Of a stretch of 7,277 nucleotides of DNA, positions 1 through 5,644 are shown piece by piece. Both the position numbers and the translations under genes were made by a program. The notes beneath the pieces were generated by a model. It did not search any database, was not told where the DNA came from, and was given only the letters and a program-made list of their open reading frames with translations. The number at the start of each line of letters is the position of its first letter. Position 1 is the first letter of the stretch. Source of the DNA: JAMXLO01 sp035569235. GTDB taxonomy: Bacteria; Pseudomonadota; Alphaproteobacteria; Acetobacterales; Acetobacteraceae. Where the stretch lies: NCBI GenBank assembly GCA_035569235.1, contig DATMND010000218.1, positions 1 through 7,277 of the forward strand. The letters are read 5' to 3'.

Positions 1-17
1 AACGAGGGCACCAACTG

Positions 18-1430
18 TTAGATTCGATCCACTACAAGCACGGGGCGGTGGGCGCTCAGCCCCGTCGCGGATTCGAAGGCCGCGCCGATGCGAAGCACTG
101 TGCTTTCATCGAAGGCGCGGCCGACGATCTGCATCGACAGCGGCAGACCTGACGCGGCGAAGCCGGTCGGGATCGACATCGCCGGGTTGCCGGTGACGTT
201 GAACGGCATGGTCTGGACCGGCAGGTTGGACGGGTTGTTCGGATCGATATCAGCGAAAGCGGGCGCAGGAACCAAAGCACTGGCGGTGATCAGCGCGTCA
301 TATGTCTTGAACTGCAGATTGACAGCTTGCGACAATTCGCGACGCAACCGCATCGCCTGATGAAGGTCGGCCGCGGTGACGAAGGCGCCAAGCGTCATCC
401 GCAAATACGTCAGCAGACCGAAATCGAGTGGTCGCGTCTGGAAGTCCTGCTCGTGAATGGCAAAGGCCTCGCTGTACATGATGACGCGGCCGCACGCATT
501 GAACAGGTCGTAATCCGGCAGCGTGATCTCCTCGACCACTGCGCCGAGCTTTTCGAGCGTCTCCGCGGCCCGGTCGATCGCTGAGACGACCTCGGCCGAA
601 ACCTCCTGCGCCTCGGCAAAGAAATGTCGCGGCAGTCCGATGCGCAGCCCTTCCACACCCTGACCGAGCCCGTCCAGGAAGTTCGGCACGGGAAGATCGA
701 CGCTGGCAGGATCGAGCGGGTCGTAGCCGGCGATGGCCTGCAGGGCGATCGCGCTGTCCTCCACGGTCCAGGACAGCGGGCCGCAATGGTCGAGCGTGGT
801 CGAAAGCGGGAACACGCCCCGGCGCGAAACGAGCCCGTAGGTCGGCTTCAGCCCGATTGTGCCGCAATAGGCCGCTGGGCCGCGGATCGAGCCGCCGGTG
901 TCCGATCCCATGGCCATGCGCACCAGCCCGGCGGCGACCGCCGCACCCGAGCCGGAAGAGGAGCCGCCCGGAATATGCTCGGGGTTCCAGGGATTGCGCG
1001 CCGGTGGAAACGGCAGATCGAAGCTCGGGCCGCCGAGCGCGAATTCATGAGTGGCGAGCTTGCCGAGCAGCACGCCGCCCTGGGCCTTGAACTTCGTCTC
1101 GACCATCGAGTCGGCAGCCGGCACGTGATCCACCCGAAGCTTGGAATGGCAGGTCGAGCGGATGCCCGCTGTGTCGTAGATGTCCTTCAGCGCGTAAGGC
1201 ACGCCCTGCATCGGCCCCTGGTCGATCCCCTCCGCGAAATTGGCATCTGCCGCAGCAGCATCGGCCCGGGCGCGATCGGCGGTCACGGTAATGAAGCTGT
1301 TGAGAGCGGGGTCGATGGTGTTGATGCGCGCGAGTGCATCCTCGGTGAGGGCGCGCGAGGTGATTGAGCCGTCGCGCAGCTTGCGGCCGGCCTCGGCGAT
1401 GCTGAGTTCGAACAGTCTTGCGTCAGTCAT
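18..1430 (-). CDS. Amidase signature family hydrolase (AtzE-like/GatA-like)
   Basis: Cytoplasmic C-N hydrolase of 470 residues, the normal size for the amidase signature family; no signal peptide is seen. The Ser-cisSer-Lys triad is complete: Lys82 in GVPYALKDIYD (77-87), cis-Ser157 in GGSSSGSGAAVA (155-166) and nucleophile Ser181 in GSDTGGSIRGPA (175-186). The spacings of 75 and 24 residues equal those of fatty acid amide hydrolase. GLKPTYGLVSRRGVFPLSTTLDHCGPL (193-219) and the C-terminal LPLSMQIVGRAFDE (429-442) are also family hallmarks. It follows the AtzG-like gene by two bases. A GTG at 1436 overlapping that gene's stop is possible, but GAGG lies nine bases from ATG 1430 and only three from the GTG. 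Databases may label it as a glutamyl-tRNA amidotransferase A subunit; the absence of gatB and the transporter context argue for a catabolic amidase. Substrate unknown. Confidence 0.92.
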   Translation of the reverse strand: MTDARLFELSIAEAGRKLRDGSITSRALTEDALARINTIDPALNSFITVTADRARADAAAADANFAEGIDQGPMQGVPYALKDIYDTAGIRSTCHSKLRVDHVPAADSMVETKFKAQGGVLLGKLATHEFALGGPSFDLPFPPARNPWNPEHIPGGSSSGSGAAVAAGLVRMAMGSDTGGSIRGPAAYCGTIGLKPTYGLVSRRGVFPLSTTLDHCGPLSWTVEDSAIALQAIAGYDPLDPASVDLPVPNFLDGLGQGVEGLRIGLPRHFFAEAQEVSAEVVSAIDRAAETLEKLGAVVEEITLPDYDLFNACGRVIMYSEAFAIHEQDFQTRPLDFGLLTYLRMTLGAFVTAADLHQAMRLRRELSQAVNLQFKTYDALITASALVPAPAFADIDPNNPSNLPVQTMPFNVTGNPAMSIPTGFAASGLPLSMQIVGRAFDESTVLRIGAAFESATGLSAHRPVLVVDRI

Positions 1431-1432
1431 GA

Positions 1433-1648
1433 TCACAGGCCTCGCGTCACGCTCAGGATTGAGAACGTGCCGGCCGGCTCATCTGCCGCGGTGCGCGGCT
1501 GACGCAGCAATGCCGTCATGCGGCGCAGATCCTTGAAGCCCGCGAAGACGGCCGGCCTGCGGTCCGCGGGGATCTCCAGTCCCGCGCGCCTTGCGAAAAC
1601 ATCGAACTCGAGGGCAAGCGCCGCCTCGTCGGGAATCTCCGTCATCAT
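1433..1648 (-). CDS. AtzG-like (DUF4089/GatC-like) small amidase-partner subunit
   Basis: Small protein of 71 residues directly before the amidase gene. The pattern, an acidic helical start, then FDVFARRAGLEIPADRRPAV (16-35), FAGFKDLRRMTALL (36-49) and a DEPAGTFS tail (56-63), resembles AtzG/DUF4089 proteins, which have a hydrophobic helix, a G(L/I)xIPxxxRPxV block and a short acidic-proline tail. In the cyanuric acid pathway AtzG is a GatC-like subunit needed for the AtzE amidase to be stable and active. I infer the same role here: a wrapping partner for the adjacent hydrolase. Two ATGs stand side by side (1648 and 1645); AAGGA lies six bases before the first, and the first overlaps the tiny ORF's stop. 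The match is by eye on a short sequence, so an unrelated small helical protein is not excluded. Confidence 0.65.
   Translation of the reverse strand: MMTEIPDEAALALEFDVFARRAGLEIPADRRPAVFAGFKDLRRMTALLRQPRTAADEPAGTFSILSVTRGL
1440..1443 (-). promoter_or_regulatory. Ribosome binding site deciding the amidase start
   Basis: GAGG on the minus strand, nine bases before ATG 1430 but only three before the alternative GTG at 1436. The spacing favours the ATG, giving a stop-to-start gap of two bases after the AtzG-like gene. Confidence 0.45.
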
Positions 1649-1695
1649 TCATCGTCCTTGTCGTTGCGGAAGAAAGAGGCACTGACGCCTTTCAT
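1645..1695 (-). CDS. Possible 16-residue bridging ORF (coupling mini-ORF or microprotein)
   Basis: A 17-codon reading frame (peptide MKGVSASFFRNDKDDE) fills the gap between the D-type ATPase and the AtzG-like gene. Its ATG overlaps the ATPase TGA (ATGA at 1695-1692), and its own TGA overlaps the ATG of the next gene (ATGA at 1648-1645). AGGAG stands seven bases upstream, one of the best ribosome binding sites in the window. By my count 25 of its 51 bases are G or C, clearly below its GC-rich neighbours. The peptide has a small hydrophobic centre and an acidic, charged end and matches no family I know. It may serve only to carry ribosomes from the ATPase to the next gene, or it may be chance spacer sequence. 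The frame runs open upstream to 2574 in the ATPase shadow, so a frameshifted ATPase could also end here. Confidence 0.4.
   Translation of the reverse strand: MKGVSASFFRNDKDDE
1655..1659 (-). promoter_or_regulatory. Ribosome binding site of the AtzG-like gene
   Basis: AAGGA on the minus strand, six bases before ATG 1648 and nine before ATG 1645. It lies inside the 16-codon ORF, so ribosomes finishing that ORF would end on top of this start. Confidence 0.5.
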
Positions 1696-2705
1696 GCAGG
1701 CTCTCCTATCAGGCCCGGCAACACCTCCGCGACGCGGAGGCAGCGGGCCATCCGGCCCGGCGCCGGGTAGACCGGGCCGGGAAAGCCTTGGCGGCACGCC
1801 TCCATCGCCAGACTGCAGCGCGCAGCGAAGCTGCAGCCCGGCGGCAGCCGGCGGAGATCGGGCGGGCTCCCCGGGATCGCGGCGATATCCTGGTCCGGCG
1901 CCTGGTCGTGCACGGTGGAAGCGAGCAGCCCTGCAGTATAAGGGTGCGCTGGCGCGCGCAGCACGTCCGCGACCGGCCCTTCCTCGATCACCCGCCCGGC
2001 ATACATCACCGCCACACGATCCGCGATCTCCGCTGCCACACCCAAATCGTGGGTGACGAAGATGGTGCCCATCCCGAGCTCCCGCTGCAGGCGGCGCAGC
2101 AGGATCAGCACCTGGATCTGCACGGTTGCGTCCAACGCCGTGGTCGGCTCGTCCGCCAGCAGCAGCCGCGGACCGCAACACAGCGCGATCGCGATCATCG
2201 CGCGCTGCCGCAGCCCACCCGACAGCTCGTGCGGATAGGCATCGAGCCGGCGCGCGGCGGATGGGATCTTGACCAGATCCAATAGCTCGATCGCGCGAGC
2301 GCGGGCCTCGGCCCTGGTGCCGCCCTTGTGTCGGCGGATCATCTCCACCAGGTGCTGGCCGATGGTATAGACCGGGTCCAATGCGGTCATCGGCTCCTGG
2401 AACACCATTGATACCACGCCGCCGCGAAAGGCACGTAATGCCTTCCCCTCCAGGGCCAGAACGTCCTGTCCGCCGAGTTCGACCCGGCCCGCCACCTCGG
2501 CTTGCGTCGGCAGCAGCCTCATCAGCGCGCGCAGCGTGACGGACTTGCCCGAACCGGACTCGCCCAGCAGGCACAGCACTTCGCCCTCGCGCAGCCTGAA
2601 CGTGGCGCCGTTGACCGCGGTCACCGTCGCCTCGCGGCTTACGAACCTGACCGAGAGGTCCTGTACGTCCAGCAGCGGCGCGGCGGCCACGGTGTTGCCG
2701 TGCAT
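1692..2705 (-). CDS. ABC transporter ATP-binding protein, DppD/OppD type
   Basis: Second cytoplasmic ATPase, expected to form a heterodimer with the F-type subunit. It has 337 residues. Motifs: Walker A GESGSGKS (48-55), Q-loop MVFQEPMTALDPVYTIGQ (100-117, Gln103), signature LSGGLRQR (161-168), Walker B LLLADE (181-186, Glu186), DEPTTALD (185-192) and H-loop His219. The C-terminal domain carries HPYTAGLL (254-261), IPGSPPDLRRLPPGCSFAARC (277-297) and Cys291, 297, 304 and 322 as possible iron-sulfur ligands. The Q-loop and PTTALD wording are D-type. The ATG at 2705 overlaps the upstream TGA by one base (TGATG); an open frame up to 2837 would begin inside the F-type gene and is not family-like. 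The last codons (Ile-Gly-Glu) contain the AGGAG used by the tiny ORF that follows. Confidence 0.92.
   Translation of the reverse strand: MHGNTVAAAPLLDVQDLSVRFVSREATVTAVNGATFRLREGEVLCLLGESGSGKSVTLRALMRLLPTQAEVAGRVELGGQDVLALEGKALRAFRGGVVSMVFQEPMTALDPVYTIGQHLVEMIRRHKGGTRAEARARAIELLDLVKIPSAARRLDAYPHELSGGLRQRAMIAIALCCGPRLLLADEPTTALDATVQIQVLILLRRLQRELGMGTIFVTHDLGVAAEIADRVAVMYAGRVIEEGPVADVLRAPAHPYTAGLLASTVHDQAPDQDIAAIPGSPPDLRRLPPGCSFAARCSLAMEACRQGFPGPVYPAPGRMARCLRVAEVLPGLIGEPA
1703..1707 (-). promoter_or_regulatory. Ribosome binding site of the 16-codon ORF
   Basis: AGGAG on the minus strand, seven bases before the ATG at 1695, lying within the last codons of the D-type ATPase gene. It is the main evidence that the tiny ORF, or ribosome loading in this gap, is real. 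Confidence 0.55.
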
Positions 2706-3757
2706 CAGGCGGCCCCCGCCAGGCTGTGAGTGGAATCCGGTGTCGTCATATGACACGCCGCGACATGGGAGGAGCGGTCCGTCCAGCGCCCCAGTGTTGG
2801 CATCCGCGCCTCGCACACGGCCTCCGCATGAGGGCATCGGGTGCGGAAGCGGCAGCCGGAGGGTGGGTCGATCGGACTAGGCGGGTCGCCCACCAGCGGC
2901 GGCGCTTCGATCCGCTGGCCGGCGTCCATCGACAGGCGAGAGGCGAGCAGCGCCCGGGTGTAAGGGTGGCGCGGTCGGGTAAATACCTCAGGCGCTGGGC
3001 CAAGCTCGACTACCTGGCCCAGATACATCACCAGCACGCGGTCGCTGATGTAGCGCACCACGTTGAGGTCGTGGCTGATGAACAGGTAGGTCAGGTTCAG
3101 TGTGCGCTTGAGCTGCCGCAGCAGGTTGAGCACCTGGGCCTCGACCGACTTGTCCAGCGCGGAGACGGCTTCGTCGAGGATGACCATGCGCGGACCGACC
3201 GCGAGCGCGCGGGCGATGTTGACGCGCTGCTTCTGCCCGCCGGAAAGCTCGTGCGGGTAGCGCGGGCCGAACAGATCCGGGCGCAGGCCCACCTTGACCA
3301 GGATCTCGTGGGCGATCTGGCGCGCCTCCGTCTTCGTGCGGCCGTTCACCATCGGGCCGAAGGCTATGGAATCCTGCACCGGCATGCGTGGGTTCAGCGA
3401 GGAGTAACTGTCCTGGAACACCATCTGCACCTGACGGCGCAGATCGCCCACCTTGACGCCGCGGGCCTCGCCCACGGCGTCGCCGTCGAACACCAGTTCG
3501 CCCGAGTCCGGCACCACCAGATGCAGCAGCAGCCGCGCCAGCGTTGACTTGCCACAGCCGGACTCCCCGACCACGCCCAGGGTTTCGCCTTTGAACAGCG
3601 TGAACGACACGCCATCCACGGCGCGCACCACGGCGCTCTTGCCCGCGCCCTTCACGCGGAAATGCCGCCGCAACTCGCGCGCGATCAGCATCGGCTGGGC
3701 GGCGCCCCCGCGATCCCGCGGGTCTACATAGGGCTGAATCTCCGCGGCGGCGCTCAT
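2705..3757 (-). CDS. ABC transporter ATP-binding protein, DppF/OppF type
   Basis: One of two cytoplasmic ATPases that power the importer. It has 350 residues from ATG 3757, which overlaps the upstream permease stop as ATGA. Motifs in order: Walker A GESGCGKS (64-71), Q-loop VFQDSYSSLNPR (113-124, Gln115), signature LSGGQKQR (171-178), Walker B MVILDE (191-196, catalytic Glu196), D-loop region SALD (199-202) and H-loop His229. The C-terminal oligopeptide-transporter domain follows, with HPYTRALL (264-271) and the GCRFRTRCPHAEAVC stretch (301-315); Cys302, 308, 315 and 335 are spaced like the iron-sulfur ligands described in OppD/DppD-family proteins. Q-loop wording and ISHDLNVVRYISDRVLVMYLG (227-247) mark it as the F-type rather than D-type subunit. 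A longer open frame to 4123 is only the shadow of the permease gene. Confidence 0.93.
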   Translation of the reverse strand: MSAAAEIQPYVDPRDRGGAAQPMLIARELRRHFRVKGAGKSAVVRAVDGVSFTLFKGETLGVVGESGCGKSTLARLLLHLVVPDSGELVFDGDAVGEARGVKVGDLRRQVQMVFQDSYSSLNPRMPVQDSIAFGPMVNGRTKTEARQIAHEILVKVGLRPDLFGPRYPHELSGGQKQRVNIARALAVGPRMVILDEAVSALDKSVEAQVLNLLRQLKRTLNLTYLFISHDLNVVRYISDRVLVMYLGQVVELGPAPEVFTRPRHPYTRALLASRLSMDAGQRIEAPPLVGDPPSPIDPPSGCRFRTRCPHAEAVCEARMPTLGRWTDRSSHVAACHMTTPDSTHSLAGAA

Positions 3758-4668
3758 CTGCGCACATCCATCGCGCTGCGCACGCCGTCGCTGACGAGAT
3801 TGAAGCAAATGGAGGTGATGAAGATCGCGATGCCCGGCAATGCGCAGCCCAGCGGGTCCACGTAGAGTGATTGACGCAAGGTAGCGAGCATCAGGCCCCA
3901 GTCCGGCTCCGGTGGCTGCACGCCCAGGCCCAGGAAAGACAGGCCCGAGGCCAGCAGGATGCTGACGCTGACGAGGCTGGAGGCATAGATGAACACCGGT
4001 CCAAGCACGTTGCCCAGGACATGGTGGCGTATGATGGTCAACGTGCCCGCGCCGCTCGCGCGGGCCGCCTCGATGTAGTCCAGGTTCTTCATCTGCGCGG
4101 TGGCCGTCTCCGCCACGCGGCACATGGCAGGGGTGAACACCAGGCTCAAGGCGATGATGCCATTGGTCATGCCGCCCCCCATGGCGCCGGAGATCGCGAC
4201 TGCCAGCAGGATGGACGGAAAGGCGTAGAAGACGTCCATGGTGCGCATGATGGCGGTATTGGCCAGTCGCCCGGCAAAGCCGCCGATCACGCCCAGCGTG
4301 CCGCCGACCAGCGTTGCGATCAACACCGGTGCCAGGCCCATCACCAGCGAGATTCGGCCGCCATAGATCAACCGACTCATCATGTCCCGGCCCAACTCGT
4401 CGGTTCCCCAGGGATGGCCGCGCCAGCCGAACGGCTTGAGCCGGCCGACAATGCTCTGCTGATACGGATCAAACGGCGCGAAGAGCGGCGCCGCGATCGC
4501 CACGATCACAATGGCGAGCACCGCGGCACCGAAAGCGAGAGTGATCCAGTCATATCGGAGCCGGAGGAGCACCGACTGCCAATAGCCGCGCACCCTGGTC
4601 GCGGGCCCACCGTCGATCTCGGAATCCGCCGGGATCCCGCCCTGCGCCACCACCGCTCTCTCGTTCAT
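3754..4668 (-). CDS. ABC transporter permease, DppC/OppC type
   Basis: Second inner-membrane subunit, pairing with the DppB-type protein. It has 304 residues. A hydrophilic cytoplasmic N-terminus of about 40 residues leads into the first membrane segment (about 41-65), then the diagnostic DppC block HPWGTDELGRDMMSRLIYGGRISL (85-108). Further hydrophobic segments lie near 107-132, 145-165, 168-184, 219-243 and 273-296. The coupling loop is YIEAARASGAGTLTIIRHHVLGN (198-220), with a clear EAA core, and SFLGLGVQPPEPDWG (244-258) is another family signature. The ATG at 4668 overlaps the upstream TGA (ATGA). The reading frame stays open upstream to about 4824, but that part overlaps the coding end of the DppB-type gene and has no family resemblance. 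No good Shine-Dalgarno sequence is seen, so translation is probably coupled to the gene before it. Confidence 0.93.
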   Translation of the reverse strand: MNERAVVAQGGIPADSEIDGGPATRVRGYWQSVLLRLRYDWITLAFGAAVLAIVIVAIAAPLFAPFDPYQQSIVGRLKPFGWRGHPWGTDELGRDMMSRLIYGGRISLVMGLAPVLIATLVGGTLGVIGGFAGRLANTAIMRTMDVFYAFPSILLAVAISGAMGGGMTNGIIALSLVFTPAMCRVAETATAQMKNLDYIEAARASGAGTLTIIRHHVLGNVLGPVFIYASSLVSVSILLASGLSFLGLGVQPPEPDWGLMLATLRQSLYVDPLGCALPGIAIFITSICFNLVSDGVRSAMDVRR

Positions 4669-5621
4669 GCTCGGCGGATCCTCGGGTCCAGCACCGCTTG
4701 CAACAGGTCCACGACCAGATTGGTGGCGACGAAGATCATCGAGAGCGCGAGGATCGTGCCCTGCAGCACGGGGATGTCGCGATTGATGATCGCCTTGATC
4801 AGCAGGAAGCCGCTGCCGGGCCAAGTGAACACCGACTCCACCAGGATGGAGCCGCCCATCAGATAGCCGAATTGCAGCCCCATCACCGCGAGCACCTGTG
4901 GCGAAGCGTTCTTGAGCACATGCCGGATCACCGCGCCCTCGCCCAGCCCCATCGCACGCAGCGTGGTGACGAAATCCTGGCTGCGGACCTCCGCCACGGT
5001 CGCGCGCGTGGTGCGTGCGATGATGCCGATCGGGAGCATCGCAAGCGTGATCACCGGCAGTACCAGGAATTGCGCGTCGCTCCAGTGCCAGAGCGTGAAG
5101 GCGGCCGAGCCGGACTGCCCCATCCCGCTGGCGGGCAGCACCATGTATTCGACCGCGAAGATGATCACGAGCACCAGCCCCAGCCAGTAGTTCGGCAGGC
5201 TGACGCCGATCACCGCCGCCCCCGTTACGATGCGGTCCGTCACCCGGCCGGGGAAACAGCCGGCCAGCGCTCCCATGCCGGAGCCGACGATGAACGAGAG
5301 AGGTACAGCGAACAGCGCCAGCATCGCCGTGTTGCCGAGCGCGCCAAACACCTCCAGCGTGACCGCGCGCTGGGTGGCGATCGACCGGCCGAAGTCAGCG
5401 TGCAGGACGTGCCACAGCCAGATCGCGTATTGCACCGGGATCGGCCGGTCGAAGCCGTAGGCGTGTTTGACGATCGCGATCGTCTCGGCCGTCGCGTCCG
5501 TCGGCAGCACCGTTTGCAACGGGTCGCCCGGCGCAAGATATGTCAGGGAAAAGCATACGACGCTGACACCCAGCGCGATCGGGATCGCAAATAGCAGGCG
5601 GCGGATGACGTAGCCAACCAT
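4665..5621 (-). CDS. ABC transporter permease, DppB/OppB type
   Basis: First inner-membrane subunit of the importer; with the DppC-type partner it forms the translocation channel. It has 318 residues from the chosen ATG. The N-terminus MVGYVIRRLLFAIPIALGVS is the family's typical start and first membrane segment, followed by FSLTYLAPGDP (24-34). About six hydrophobic segments are visible, near 7-29, 97-121, 131-157, 183-201, 244-264 and 286-308. The cytoplasmic coupling (EAA-type) loop is DFVTTLRAMGLGEGAVIRHVLKNA (216-239), and the C-terminus LLQAVLDPRIRR is also typical. An in-frame GTG at 5633 would add four residues and sits closer to a strong AAGGAG; I prefer ATG 5621, which has GGGAG five bases upstream and gives the family-like N-terminus. 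Its stop overlaps the next gene's start as ATGA. Confidence 0.93.
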   Translation of the reverse strand: MVGYVIRRLLFAIPIALGVSVVCFSLTYLAPGDPLQTVLPTDATAETIAIVKHAYGFDRPIPVQYAIWLWHVLHADFGRSIATQRAVTLEVFGALGNTAMLALFAVPLSFIVGSGMGALAGCFPGRVTDRIVTGAAVIGVSLPNYWLGLVLVIIFAVEYMVLPASGMGQSGSAAFTLWHWSDAQFLVLPVITLAMLPIGIIARTTRATVAEVRSQDFVTTLRAMGLGEGAVIRHVLKNASPQVLAVMGLQFGYLMGGSILVESVFTWPGSGFLLIKAIINRDIPVLQGTILALSMIFVATNLVVDLLQAVLDPRIRRA

Positions 5622-5626
5622 GTTCG

Positions 5627-5643
5627 CTCCCACACCGCTCCTT
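5627..5643 (-). promoter_or_regulatory. Double ribosome binding site before the DppB-type gene
   Basis: Two purine-rich sites precede this gene on the minus strand. AAGGAG at 5643-5638 lies only four bases from a GTG at 5633 and 16 bases from the ATG at 5621. GGGAG at 5631-5627 lies five bases from that ATG. The first site begins just after the TAA of the binding-protein gene (5647-5645). Either start is possible, differing by four residues. Confidence 0.55.
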
Positions 5644-5644
5644 C

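Noticed and set aside
1..17. Terminator after the amidase
   Set aside because: Only 17 bases follow the stop codon and they show no inverted repeat or T-run.
18..1648. GatCA part of a tRNA amidotransferase
   Set aside because: The GatC-like plus amidase order invites this label, but there is no gatB, and the pair is coupled to an ABC importer rather than to other gat genes.
1789..1840. Repeated CTGCAG palindromes as a regulatory repeat
   Set aside because: They fall within the conserved C-terminal coding region of the D-type ATPase and are common six-base words in GC-rich DNA.
2726..3547. Plus-strand open frame opposite the F-type ATPase
   Set aside because: No recognisable domain, and the opposite strand carries every ABC ATPase motif.
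3871..4866. Long plus-strand open frame opposite the DppC-type permease
   Set aside because: It is rich in His, Gln, Arg and Asp with no family pattern, and lies opposite a clearly recognised permease. Long antisense frames are expected in GC-rich coding DNA.
4698..5594. Long plus-strand open frame opposite the DppB-type permease
   Set aside because: Same low-complexity, charged composition typical of an antisense shadow; the minus-strand gene has full family motifs.
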